64,000 nt of DNA from contig NZ_CP049870.1 of the NCBI RefSeq assembly GCF_011301715.1, positions 496,001-560,000 on the forward strand. The letters run 5' to 3'. The position numbers and the translations under genes were made by a program. This document shows, in pieces, positions 36,526 through 45,068 of this stretch; position 1 is the stretch's first letter; each line of letters begins with the position of its first letter. The notes under the pieces were generated by a model, which did not search any database, was not told the DNA's origin, and saw nothing but the letters and a program-made list of their open reading frames with translations. This stretch comes from Sphingomonas sp. HDW15A. GTDB taxonomy: Bacteria; Pseudomonadota; Alphaproteobacteria; Sphingomonadales; Sphingomonadaceae.

Positions 36526-39255
36526 GTGAATACGATTGAGATCGAGGAAAACCTCGACCAGCTCGTTCAGGATATCAATACCGGGGCTTGCAGCCTCCAT
36601 GATTTCCCGTTCCGCATCATGGAAGCCTACAGTGCTTCACGCAACGAGGTCGCCAAGCTTCGGATGAAGTATCCCGAGGCGCTCGTTGCCTCGGACATCA
36701 CCTGGCCCAAGAAACTGCTGTATCGCCCTGCTGTGGCTGGCCAAGTTCAGAATACGGTCGCCTCACTCCGCGCTTCGCTTATTGGGAAGAAGGGCGCTGC
36801 GGCCAAGAATGCGCCTCGTTTCCTCATGAGCACCGACGGCGACGAGTTCCTTGCTGTCGACCTTAAAACCGGAGAGACTTCCGGCTTCGACCGCCTCGCC
36901 GAGCTCCCCATCAATTATGATTTTCTCCAGCCCATGTTTGGCGTGGAGCGCTACAAGCCAGCCCCCGAGACGGCCGCAGACGTGCGAGCGGCCCGACACA
37001 TGGCGAAGTTCCACGACGCCATCAAAGATGCAAACCCCACCTGGGGTGACGAGCACACGCACGACCTCAACATCTTCATGACCCGCATCCTCTTCTGCAT
37101 GTTTGCAGAGGATACCGGCATCTTCCCGGCCAAGCTGTTCGCCAAAACCCTCGATCGGGAAGCCATGCAGATCGACGGTTCGACCACCAAACGGGTTATC
37201 GAGGACATCTTCCTTGCCCTCGACATCGCCGACAAGGAAGCGCGGCGAGGGCAGGGGGTGCGCTCCCAACGCATCGCAGCCGACTTTCCTTATGTGAACG
37301 GCGGTCTGTTCCGTGATCGCACGGATGTTCCCGTCTTCAATCGACGCGCACGCAGGCTTCTGCTCGAGGCAGCCGATCTTCATTGGGACCAAATCCACGC
37401 CGATATCTTCGGCTCAATGATCCAGGCGATCGTCCAGACTGACATGCGCGCCGACTTCGGCATGCATTACACGTCTTTGCCCAACATCATGAAAGTGCTC
37501 GAGCCGCTCTTTCTGAATTCGCTTCGCGAGCAGCTCACGGCGGCGGGTGATAATGTGAAGGCGCTGGAGAAGCTCGTCGATCGCATCTCGCGCATTCGCG
37601 TTTTTGACCCTGCCTGCGGTTCGGGCAACTTCCTGATCATCGCTTATCGCGAACTTCGGCTGATAGAGACTGAGGCGTTCCGGCGCCTGCGTGACGTCAA
37701 GCGCAAGGGCCAGCTCGCGCTTGCGGACTATCATACCGGCATCAAGATCAGCAGCTTCTACGGCATCGATCCGGTAGATTTCGCCTGCGAGACGGCGAAG
37801 CTGTCGCTTTGGATCTCCCAGTACCAGATGAACAAGAAGCTGGACGAGATATGCACCACGCCAGCCCCGGCGCTGCCGCTTACCGATGCAGGCAACATTG
37901 TTGTTGGTAATGCCCTGCGTCTGGATTGGGCAGCCGTTTGTCCGCCAGCGAATAGCTTCGAGGTTTATGCGATTGGAAATCCTCCATATCTAGGCAGTGC
38001 TTATCAAGACGTGAGCCATAAGGCCGACATCAGATCGCTGTTTCAGGGCAAAACGAAGTCGTACAAGGACCTAGACTACGTCGCCTGTTGGTTTCTGAAG
38101 GGCGCGGAATTCTGCTCGTCGGGCGCTACAGGCCTAGCTTTCGTAAGCACAAACTCGATTGCACAAGGCGAGCAGGTTTCGATGCTCTGGCCAGCGCTGC
38201 AACGCTACGGAGTTGAAATCGGGTTTGCCTACGAGCCATTCAAATGGACAAACAACGCTTCCAAGAAAGCTGGTGTGATCTGCGTGATCATCTCCTTGCG
38301 GCGCTCATGTCTGGCACCAAAGAAAATCTTCGGAGCCGCCGCGTCCAGAACGGTTTCAAATATCAATGCTTACCTAAAGGACGCACCGAACGTCTTAATT
38401 GCAAAACGATCCCGTCCGATCAGCTCGCTCCCGACCGCAACGAAGGGCAATGCGGCGACGGACAATGGAAACCTGATCTTAGATGATCTCTCTAGAAGCC
38501 AGCTGACTGCAGCTGGCGTTCCTGATACTTTCATCAAGCCTTACAAGGGATCTAGCGAGTTCATAAGAGGCCTACAGCGGTGGTGTCTTTGGATTGAAGA
38601 TCATCAGATTGACGTAGCACTGAAGTACCCCGAGATTCGGCAACGCTTGGAAAACATCCGAGCGTTCCGCCAGTCCGCCGGGGCGCAGGCCAAGCAGTTT
38701 GCAGACGCCCCACACCGGTTTGTCCATCGACCTCACCAATCAGGGCAAGCATTACTTGTTGCTCGTGTTTCCTCGGAAAGGCGGGACTACATTCCGGCTG
38801 GCATCGAAGAAGATGGCGTAATCATCAACGACAATGCCGTGGCGGTTTACGATGCTCCTACGTGGCTGCTCTCGATTGTTTCTGCTCGGCTCCACACTGC
38901 ATGGCTTCGAGCAGTAGGTGGACGTCTCAAGACTGACTATCGCTACTCGAATACCCTCGTTTACAACACCTTTCCTTTGCCCGCGCTTTCAAGCGACCAG
39001 AAAGACGCTCTCGAAGAACACGCTCTCAACATTCTCCGCGCCCGGGAACCCTACATCGCCCACAGCAAGACAATCGCCTGGCTCTACAATCCAGAAACCA
39101 TGCCGGCCGACCTCCTTCAGGCCCACCGAGATCTCGATAACTACCTCGAGACCATCTACATCGGCCGGCCCTTCAAGGACGACGCCGAGCGTCTCGAACA
39201 CCTGTTCAAGCTCTACGCGCGCATGACCAAGGTCAGCGCCACCAAGGCGGCCTAA
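36526..39255 (+). CDS. MmeI-like class I DNA (adenine-N6) methyltransferase
   Basis: The 909-residue protein has an MmeI-type N-domain (MNTIEIEENLDQLVQDI, DFPFRIMEAY), a helical spacer (LNIFMTRILFCMFAEDTGIF), and methyltransferase motif I VFDPACGSGNFLIIAY (about residue 360). NPPY motif IV follows (about residue 485, IGNPPYLGSAYQD), then a target-recognition and C-terminal region (GRLKTDYRYSNTLVYNTFPL). NPPY indicates adenine-N6 methylation. I do not see the PD-ExK nuclease residues of true type IIG MmeI, so it probably only methylates. GTG 36526 gives the usual family start; the frame extends four codons upstream. It is the first gene of a four-gene unit with a helicase, a GIY-YIG protein and an Mrr-type nuclease. 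Confidence 0.85.
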   Translation: MNTIEIEENLDQLVQDINTGACSLHDFPFRIMEAYSASRNEVAKLRMKYPEALVASDITWPKKLLYRPAVAGQVQNTVASLRASLIGKKGAAAKNAPRFLMSTDGDEFLAVDLKTGETSGFDRLAELPINYDFLQPMFGVERYKPAPETAADVRAARHMAKFHDAIKDANPTWGDEHTHDLNIFMTRILFCMFAEDTGIFPAKLFAKTLDREAMQIDGSTTKRVIEDIFLALDIADKEARRGQGVRSQRIAADFPYVNGGLFRDRTDVPVFNRRARRLLLEAADLHWDQIHADIFGSMIQAIVQTDMRADFGMHYTSLPNIMKVLEPLFLNSLREQLTAAGDNVKALEKLVDRISRIRVFDPACGSGNFLIIAYRELRLIETEAFRRLRDVKRKGQLALADYHTGIKISSFYGIDPVDFACETAKLSLWISQYQMNKKLDEICTTPAPALPLTDAGNIVVGNALRLDWAAVCPPANSFEVYAIGNPPYLGSAYQDVSHKADIRSLFQGKTKSYKDLDYVACWFLKGAEFCSSGATGLAFVSTNSIAQGEQVSMLWPALQRYGVEIGFAYEPFKWTNNASKKAGVICVIISLRRSCLAPKKIFGAAASRTVSNINAYLKDAPNVLIAKRSRPISSLPTATKGNAATDNGNLILDDLSRSQLTAAGVPDTFIKPYKGSSEFIRGLQRWCLWIEDHQIDVALKYPEIRQRLENIRAFRQSAGAQAKQFADAPHRFVHRPHQSGQALLVARVSSERRDYIPAGIEEDGVIINDNAVAVYDAPTWLLSIVSARLHTAWLRAVGGRLKTDYRYSNTLVYNTFPLPALSSDQKDALEEHALNILRAREPYIAHSKTIAWLYNPETMPADLLQAHRDLDNYLETIYIGRPFKDDAERLEHLFKLYARMTKVSATKAA

Positions 39256-39267
39256 CCGGAGACCGAC

Positions 39268-41328
39268 ATGACCGACTTCATCACCGTCGAATACGGCTCC
39301 ACTGGTGCCAGCAAGACTACCAACGAGCTCGGCATGCGTGCCATGCAGGCCCGCGCCTATGATGCACGCAACTCGCAGTACCTGCTGATCAAGTCGCCTC
39401 CGGCATCCGGCAAATCGCGAGCGCTGATGTTCCTCGGCCTGGACAAGCTTCACAATCAAGGTTTGAAGAAGGTCATCGTCGCGGTGCCCGAGCGCTCGAT
39501 CGGCAACTCCTTCCGCTCTACCAACCTTGCCGATCACGGCTTTTTTGCCGATTGGGTAGTCTCGCCCCGAAACAACCTCTGCGACATGCTCGGCGGCGAG
39601 GGCGGCAAAATCAACGCGTTCGTCCGGTTCATGGATTCCGACGACGACGAGATCATCGTCTGCACCCATTCCACCCTGCGTCATGCGTTCGACCGCATCA
39701 TGAAAGAGGGCAGGGGGATCGCCGCCTTCCACGACTGCGTCCTGGCCGTCGACGAATTTCACCATGTCTCGGCCGATGCCGACAATCGCCTGGGCGAACT
39801 GATCCGCGCCGTCATGGCCGAAGACTCGATCCACATCGTTGCGATGACAGGCTCCTACTTCCGCGGCGACCAGGTCCCGGTCCTACGTGCCGAGGACGAA
39901 GAGAAGTTCACCCGGGTCACTTACACCTACTATGAGCAGCTTTCGGGCTACGAGCATCTCAAGACGCTCGGCATCGGGTACCACTTCTACCACGGCAACT
40001 ACCTTGCCGCGATCGGCGAAGTCCTCGACCCGTCAAAGAAGACCATCATCCATATTCCCAACGTCAATTCGCAGGCCGCCCTTGGCGACAAGATCCGCGA
40101 AATGAACGGCATTCTCGACGTTCTCGGCGACGTTGAAACGGTGGATCCCGCAACTGGCTTTCAGCACCTAAGGACGCCTGACGGTCGCATCCTTAAAATC
40201 GCCGACCTCGTCACGCCTCAGACCCAGCAAACGGTCCTCTCCGGCCTTCGTACCGTAGAGAACAAGGAAGACCTCGACATCGTCATCGCCCTTGGCATGG
40301 CCAAGGAGGGATTCGACTGGATCTGGTGCGAGCATGCGCTCACCGTCGGCTACCGTGGTTCGCTTACCGAAGTAGTCCAGATCATCGGCCGGGCTACCCG
40401 TGACGCGCCAGGCAAGGCCCACGCCCAGTTCACCAACCTCATCGCAGAGCCTGACACTACCGACGATGTCGTCCGCACCGCTGTCAACGACATGCTGAAG
40501 GCCATCGCCTGCTCGCTGCTGATGGAACAGGTCCTCGCGCCGAATTTCAATTTCAAGACCAAGCCCAGCGATGACCGCTTCGATGGCGCCTCGCGGCCTG
40601 GCAGCAAGATCGACCTTGCCGATCCGGAACCCACCATCGAAATCAACGGCCTGAAGGAACCAGCCAGCAAGCGCGCAAAGGAGATAATCCAGACCGACAT
40701 GACCGACCTCATGGCAGCGGTACTGCAGGACAACCAGGTTCTGCGCGCCAGCCTCATTCCCGGCGAGTTCCCGCCGGAAACGGTCAATCAGGTGCTGATC
40801 CCCAATCTCATCGCCAAGCGCTATCCTGACATCGCCGAGAACGAGGATGATATCGAGGCCATCCGCCAGAATGTCGTCGCTCGCCGCGCGGTCCTCGCCA
40901 CACTCACTGGTACTAGCTCTACCGCCAGCAACAACGCCGACGGCGATGAAGCCACCGAGGGCCAGAAGGCTCACGCCCAGTTACTCAAACTGACCTCGAA
41001 GTTCCTGTCGTTGCCAGAGCTCAGCATCGATCTCATCGACCAGGTCAATCCCTTCCACGGCTCTTATGAGATCCTGTCGAAGGCACTCGGCGAATCCGTC
41101 CTGCGGCGCATTCACCAGACCATTGCCGAGACGCGTATCGAGATCACAGAGGCGGAGGCCATGGCCCAGTTGCCACGCATTCGCGCCTTCGTTGACGAAC
41201 ATAATGGGAGGGAGCCGAGCATTACCTCTGCCAATCCCATCGAACGGCGCATGGCCGAAGCCCTAGCGTGGATACGCGCCGCCGCGGTTCGTCGCCAGAA
41301 AGAGAAAGCGAAGGACCAGGCTGCCTGA
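39268..41328 (+). CDS. SF2 DEAD/DEAH-type helicase partnered with the MmeI-like methyltransferase
   Basis: The 686-residue protein has Walker A IKSPPASGKSRAL (about residues 40-52), a DEFH box in LAVDEFHHVSADAD (about 167), VAMTGSYF as motif III, and motif VI VVQIIGRATRDAPG (about 370-383). The second half is helical and not recognised. There is no visible nuclease domain. It starts 12 bases after the methyltransferase with GGAG upstream, and its stop overlaps the next start (TGATG). I infer an ATP-driven translocase of the same restriction-like system. Confidence 0.85.
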   Translation: MTDFITVEYGSTGASKTTNELGMRAMQARAYDARNSQYLLIKSPPASGKSRALMFLGLDKLHNQGLKKVIVAVPERSIGNSFRSTNLADHGFFADWVVSPRNNLCDMLGGEGGKINAFVRFMDSDDDEIIVCTHSTLRHAFDRIMKEGRGIAAFHDCVLAVDEFHHVSADADNRLGELIRAVMAEDSIHIVAMTGSYFRGDQVPVLRAEDEEKFTRVTYTYYEQLSGYEHLKTLGIGYHFYHGNYLAAIGEVLDPSKKTIIHIPNVNSQAALGDKIREMNGILDVLGDVETVDPATGFQHLRTPDGRILKIADLVTPQTQQTVLSGLRTVENKEDLDIVIALGMAKEGFDWIWCEHALTVGYRGSLTEVVQIIGRATRDAPGKAHAQFTNLIAEPDTTDDVVRTAVNDMLKAIACSLLMEQVLAPNFNFKTKPSDDRFDGASRPGSKIDLADPEPTIEINGLKEPASKRAKEIIQTDMTDLMAAVLQDNQVLRASLIPGEFPPETVNQVLIPNLIAKRYPDIAENEDDIEAIRQNVVARRAVLATLTGTSSTASNNADGDEATEGQKAHAQLLKLTSKFLSLPELSIDLIDQVNPFHGSYEILSKALGESVLRRIHQTIAETRIEITEAEAMAQLPRIRAFVDEHNGREPSITSANPIERRMAEALAWIRAAAVRRQKEKAKDQAA

Positions 41329-42524
41329 TGAGCCGGTCCCAAACCACGTTCTACGAAGCGCTCGACGAGCTCATCGCAGCAAAGGACAGCCTGTTCGTTC
41401 CTGTGGTGAAAGCGCCGTCTTCACCAGCCGATGAACTTGCGCGCCTCTTCCAAGACATCGTGGCTTTCCATGAGCGACACGGACGGGCGCCCGACAGGCT
41501 TTCCCGCGCACCAGACGAAATGCGCCTTGGGATTCGGCTCGAAACATTCCGCAACGATCCTGAAAAAATTGCCAAGCTGGCACATCTCGACACAGCTGGC
41601 CTCTTGGCTGCTCCATCGCTGGCCCCGGTACCAACGACCATCGACGAATTGCTCGCCGCCGGCGATGACTACGCCGATCTGCTCGCTACGCCGGACGACC
41701 ATATCTTCGATTTCAAGGAAACGCCGGCGCCGCAGCCCAAGGCCGAAGCGGATATTATTGCCGAGCGCATTCGCTGTCGCGATTTCGATCGATTCCGCCC
41801 TATCTTCGATGCAGCCATCGCGGATATCGCCAATGGTATCCGCTCAACCACGCCTACCTCAAGAACATCCCAGATCGAGGTGGGAGACATGTTCATCCTC
41901 GATGGACAGTTCGCTTACATAGCCGACGTCCGCGAGCGGGAGACATCCGACAGTAAGGACCGGGGCGACAAGTCCAATATCCGTCTCCGCGTCATCTACG
42001 ACAATGGCACGGAGAGCGATCACCTGCTTCCGTCCTTCGGCAAGGCGCTCTGGCGCAGCGACAACAGCCGCCGCGTCATCAGCCCAGAAGCCGGGCCGCT
42101 GTTCGACGGACAGGAAGCCCCCATTGCCGGCCGGGTCTACATTGCCCGCACCCTTTGTCAGAGCAGTGAGCTGGCCGATCTCGCGCAGCATATGATCAAG
42201 ATCGGCTCGACCACGGGAGATGCCCAATCTCGGTTGGCCACAGCCAAGACAGACCCGACCTTTCTCCTCGCCGAAGCCAAGTTGCTCGTCGAGTTCGACA
42301 CGCGCGTGCAGCCCGCCAGGGTCGAGCGCATCCTTCACCGCTTTTTCGCTGATGCCTGCGTCTCGGTTCGCGTTCCTGATCGCTTCGGCAAGAGCGTGGA
42401 CCCACGCGAGTGGTTTCTGGTCTCGCCAGAGGCGGTCGAGCAGGCAATGGAGCTCATCAACCAGAAAAGCCTGCATCTCTACCGATACAATGTTCAGGAC
42501 GATCGTATCGAGCTGAAGACGTGA
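41328..42524 (+). CDS. GIY-YIG nuclease-family protein (T5orf172/MUG113-like)
   Basis: The 398-residue protein has an unrecognised N-terminal two thirds (FHERHGRAPD segments, acidic helices). Its C-terminal domain, from about residue 265, reads GRVYIARTL, then HMIKIGSTTGDAQSRLATAK with the conserved Arg, then AKLLVEFD and RVERILHRFFADACVSV. This is the GIY-YIG pattern of the T5orf172 type. It probably supplies the DNA-cutting activity of the module, since neither the methyltransferase nor the helicase shows nuclease motifs. It is translationally coupled to the helicase (TGATG). Confidence 0.78.
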   Translation: MSRSQTTFYEALDELIAAKDSLFVPVVKAPSSPADELARLFQDIVAFHERHGRAPDRLSRAPDEMRLGIRLETFRNDPEKIAKLAHLDTAGLLAAPSLAPVPTTIDELLAAGDDYADLLATPDDHIFDFKETPAPQPKAEADIIAERIRCRDFDRFRPIFDAAIADIANGIRSTTPTSRTSQIEVGDMFILDGQFAYIADVRERETSDSKDRGDKSNIRLRVIYDNGTESDHLLPSFGKALWRSDNSRRVISPEAGPLFDGQEAPIAGRVYIARTLCQSSELADLAQHMIKIGSTTGDAQSRLATAKTDPTFLLAEAKLLVEFDTRVQPARVERILHRFFADACVSVRVPDRFGKSVDPREWFLVSPEAVEQAMELINQKSLHLYRYNVQDDRIELKT

Positions 42525-42572
42525 GGCCGTATACGATGGGATTATTACATTCGTCGATTCTGGGACACCAAG

Positions 42573-43562
42573 ATGGCTAGTGAGCAAAGAATCTGGGGCG
42601 TTCACATGCCGAAGGAATTCGGCGATGACCCGGTCGCACAAGGTTATGTCGCTATCGGCTGGCCCGAACTTGGCGATCTTTCTGCGATCCCGCCAACGCG
42701 TGAGGCCTTCAAGACCGCTTATGCTGCCGCCATCCCAAATTCGAAGCCTGGAGCGGTGCCTGTCTCCGCAGGACAGCTCTACCGCTTCGTGCATGACATG
42801 CAGCCGGGCGAGATCGTTATCTTTCCATCGAAGCACGATCGCATGGTCAACATTGGCGTCATCGCTGGGGGTTACGTCCATGATCCGGCCAATCCGGATT
42901 ACGCGAACAGACGCCCGGTTGAATGGAAAGCATCTCTGCCACGCAACAAATTCACTCAGGCCGCACTCTATGAGATCGGATCTTTCCTCTCGGTCTTTCG
43001 GGTGTCCGCCAATGCCGATGAGTTTATTGCGGCCTTGGAAGGCACGCCATTCGTCGCCGACGTTGGCGACGAACCTGACGAGGCGGCATCAATAGCGGAA
43101 CAGTTCGAGGAGAGCACCGAGGACTTCGTGATTGGTCGTCTGAAAAATGCGCAGACCTCGCTCGAGTTCGAACACTTCGTCGCGCACCTACTCCAATGCA
43201 TGGGATATTTCGCGCGCGTGACAAAAGCGAGCGGAGATGGCGGAATCGATATCATCGCTCACCATGACGAACTCGGTTTCGAGCCGCCGATAATCAAGGT
43301 TCAATGCAAGCAGATGCTCGGCACCATCGGTCGGCCGGAGGTCCAAAAGCTGAACGGTGCGATCGAGAATGAAGAAAAGGGGCTTTTCGTCACTTTAGGC
43401 AACTTCTCGCCAGACGCCCGAACCTACGAGCAAGCGCGACCAAATTTGCGCCTAGTCGATGGACGAACCTTGGTCGAAATGATTTACAATCACTACGATA
43501 AGTTCTCTCCACGGTATCGAGCCTTGGTCCCGCTGAAGCGGACGTTTTCCCCAAGTATTTGA
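42573..43562 (+). CDS. EVE/PUA-like plus Mrr-type restriction endonuclease
   Basis: The 329-residue protein has an N-terminal domain (RIWGVHMPKEF, YVAIGWPELGDLS, MQPGEIVIFPS, NIGVIAGGYVHDP) that looks like an EVE/PUA-type modified-base reader. The C-terminal Mrr catalytic domain has EFEHFVAHLLQCMGY, then GDGGIDIIAHHD, then IKVQCKQ, giving the D...QxK active site near residues 224-246. Type IV Mrr enzymes cut DNA bearing modified bases, so it may target modified phage DNA. It follows the GIY-YIG gene by 48 bases and could be read with it. Confidence 0.8.
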   Translation: MASEQRIWGVHMPKEFGDDPVAQGYVAIGWPELGDLSAIPPTREAFKTAYAAAIPNSKPGAVPVSAGQLYRFVHDMQPGEIVIFPSKHDRMVNIGVIAGGYVHDPANPDYANRRPVEWKASLPRNKFTQAALYEIGSFLSVFRVSANADEFIAALEGTPFVADVGDEPDEAASIAEQFEESTEDFVIGRLKNAQTSLEFEHFVAHLLQCMGYFARVTKASGDGGIDIIAHHDELGFEPPIIKVQCKQMLGTIGRPEVQKLNGAIENEEKGLFVTLGNFSPDARTYEQARPNLRLVDGRTLVEMIYNHYDKFSPRYRALVPLKRTFSPSI

Positions 43563-43621
43563 GCGGGGCTATACCGTCCCCACGTCCGCATGAGGATGTC
43601 TGACAATGAGGTCAGGCTCCC

Positions 43622-43978
43622 TCATTGCGCAACGTTTTGAGTCAGGTTGGCGCTTGAGAGTTCGAGCTCGCTAGCTGCCAACTCAACATCCACCGCAGCG
43701 CTATCTATGTCCGGAACGACGTCGCGCCAATTTTCGGATTGGAGGCGATCGATTTCAACACGCAACATCGCTACTGCAGTTTGAAGATCGTCGACATCAT
43801 CGGCAATCGCCTCAGCGTCTTCTCTAGCACTTTCTAAGTGAACGGCGCGTTCTTCTGCCGCCATCTCCTCGGCTTCTTCCCAGGCAAACTCCGATGCGCC
43901 GTTTTGGCAGCCGCAAATGAGAGAAACGCATCCCCCTATCATCATAAGACGGCCGAAAGTGTTGAAAGATGACGACAT
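43622..43978 (-). CDS. Small coiled-coil putative lipoprotein
   Basis: From the ATG at 43978 the 118-residue product has a hydrophobic leader with cysteines in a lipobox-like setting (GGCVSLICGC, lipidation Cys probably at 24). A long acidic alpha-helical region rich in Glu/Ala/Asp follows (WEEAEEMAAEERAVHLESAR, DDLQTAVAMLRVEIDRLQ), probably a coiled coil. The frame is open 34 codons further upstream without lipoprotein character. It is oriented opposite to the flanking defence genes. Function unknown; it could be a phage-derived or entry-exclusion-type protein, but nothing proves that. Confidence 0.55.
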   Translation of the reverse strand: MSSSFNTFGRLMMIGGCVSLICGCQNGASEFAWEEAEEMAAEERAVHLESAREDAEAIADDVDDLQTAVAMLRVEIDRLQSENWRDVVPDIDSAAVDVELAASELELSSANLTQNVAQ

Positions 43979-44304
43979 CGGCAGTGATTTGGTTATGACT
44001 TTCACTAACAATTTCCTTGGAACAACACGCGCGGAAAGGAGCGTGCGATCTGTTTGATCGCTAACGATAACGTTCGCCACCTTTTTGGTGCGCAGTGAGG
44101 CAATTGTTTTGGAGGTGGCCTAACCGCACTGTCGCTTAGTCCACCCCCATCCTGCGGCTTTAGGTGATCGCTCTCTTAGCAATCGACGTCGTCGTCGAAT
44201 TGCCGTCCTCTGCTTCTTCCACTCTCCCTGATTAGACATCTTGACCTAGGGTTATATAGTTATACATATGGTACGTATGTAGGTACTAAAAAGAGGAGCC
44301 CTGA
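43979..44304. other. Intergenic region with an AT-rich promoter-like segment
   Basis: This divergent gap separates the lipoprotein gene from the DUF7662 gene. Most of it shows nothing recognisable. At 44241-44278 is TTGACC followed by an AT-rich stretch and the near-dyad CATATGGTACGTATG, which probably forms the promoter and operator of the gene at 44305. Confidence 0.5.
44241..44278 (+). promoter_or_regulatory. Candidate promoter/operator of the DUF7662 gene
   Basis: A -35-like TTGACC (44241-44246) is followed by TATAGTTATACATAT and the imperfect dyad CATATGGTACGTATG (44264-44278). Spacing to a -10 is ambiguous (TATACA at 14 bases or ACATAT at 17 bases). It lies about 30-60 bases upstream of the start codon. 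Confidence 0.35.
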
Positions 44305-44592
44305 ATGTCTCGAGAAGCGCTTATGCGCGACGCAGCCCGGCGCGGGAAATACGCGCCCTTGTACCGCCACTTGGACCAGATGCGCGGTGACGAATGGGCG
44401 ACGACATTCCGCGAACTCGAGCAGATTCTCGGTTTTCGGCTGCCTAACAGCGCGAGGCTTTACCGCCCTTGGTGGGCGAACGACGTGAAGTCCGGACACA
44501 GCCAGTCGATGGCCTGGTCTATGGCTGGCTGGAAAACGGGCAACGTTGACCTCGATGCGGAAACGCTCGAGTTCCGCCGGGATAAGCGATGA
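44305..44592 (+). CDS. DUF7662-like small protein
   Basis: The 95-residue basic, soluble protein contains a pattern seen in short bacterial proteins I associate with DUF7662: KYAPLYRHLDQMRGDEWATT, then FRELEQILGFRLPNSARLYR, then PWWAND, HSQSMAWSMAGWKTGNVDL and a final LEFRR. GAGGAG precedes the ATG. Such proteins often occur in defence or mobile regions, but no activity is known to me. Its stop overlaps the start of the next small gene (ATGA). Confidence 0.7.
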   Translation: MSREALMRDAARRGKYAPLYRHLDQMRGDEWATTFRELEQILGFRLPNSARLYRPWWANDVKSGHSQSMAWSMAGWKTGNVDLDAETLEFRRDKR

Positions 44593-44816
44593 TGGCGATC
44601 ATGCGTTGCAAATCCCATGCTCCGCGGAAGGCAATTCGCAACTACGTGTGGGCAGTGGAGCCGGTCGGCTATCCCGCCACAGCGCTGGTGTGCGGGTCCG
44701 TTCACTGCATGGAGCCGGCATTCATTTGGCTCGAGGAAGAAGAGGCTCGCCAGTTCGATGCGGGTGAGCGTGTCTTTCGTGCCTTCACTGCAACCATGAA
44801 AGTCCGGGCTGCGTAG
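44589..44816 (+). CDS. Conserved hypothetical protein (75 aa) coupled to the DUF7662 gene
   Basis: The protein has IMRCKSHAPRKAIRNYVWAV, then GYPATALVCGSVHCMEPAFI, then WLEEEEARQF and FRAFTATMKV. The paired Cys...Cys (VCGSVHC) could form a small metal or redox site. I recall related short proteins with C..H.P......Y..AV.P.GYP.TALVCG, without function. It overlaps the preceding gene by four bases, so the two are one unit. An ATG four codons in (MRCKSH) is an alternative start. Confidence 0.6.
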   Translation: MMAIMRCKSHAPRKAIRNYVWAVEPVGYPATALVCGSVHCMEPAFIWLEEEEARQFDAGERVFRAFTATMKVRAA

Positions 44817-44864
44817 TATGAGTGTTGTCGACTTCCACATCTCAGCAGAAGCAAGTTCTCCTCG

Positions 44865-44969
44865 TTGGTAGGCTGCCTGAAGATACTGCTTGGGGTGGCT
44901 GGAGGACTAATCATCGGCAGCTTGCTGGCGATCGCATTCCTGTTCGCGTTAGGCCAGCTCTTCGGCTGA
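44865..44969 (+). CDS. Possible single-pass membrane microprotein (34 aa)
   Basis: A TTG-started frame encodes a very hydrophobic peptide (VGCLKILLGVAGGLIIGSLL, then AIAFLFALGQLFG). A random frame would seldom look so membrane-like, but there is no good ribosome binding site. The frame is in phase with, and directly follows, the stop of the preceding gene. Low confidence. Confidence 0.25.
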   Translation: MVGCLKILLGVAGGLIIGSLLAIAFLFALGQLFG

Positions 44970-45068
44970 ATAAGAATCCAACTTGGTAGGGCTTGGAAGT
45001 TATTTCCGCTTAATTTGCTTCACAAGACTGTGCTGACCGATAAGGTAGCGAGAAAGCGGGGTGTATTC

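Noticed and set aside
44816..44969. Stop-codon readthrough joining the 75-residue protein to the hydrophobic microprotein frame
   Set aside because: The frames are in phase, but the 16 codons after the stop lack protein-like character. A separate start or no translation is more likely.
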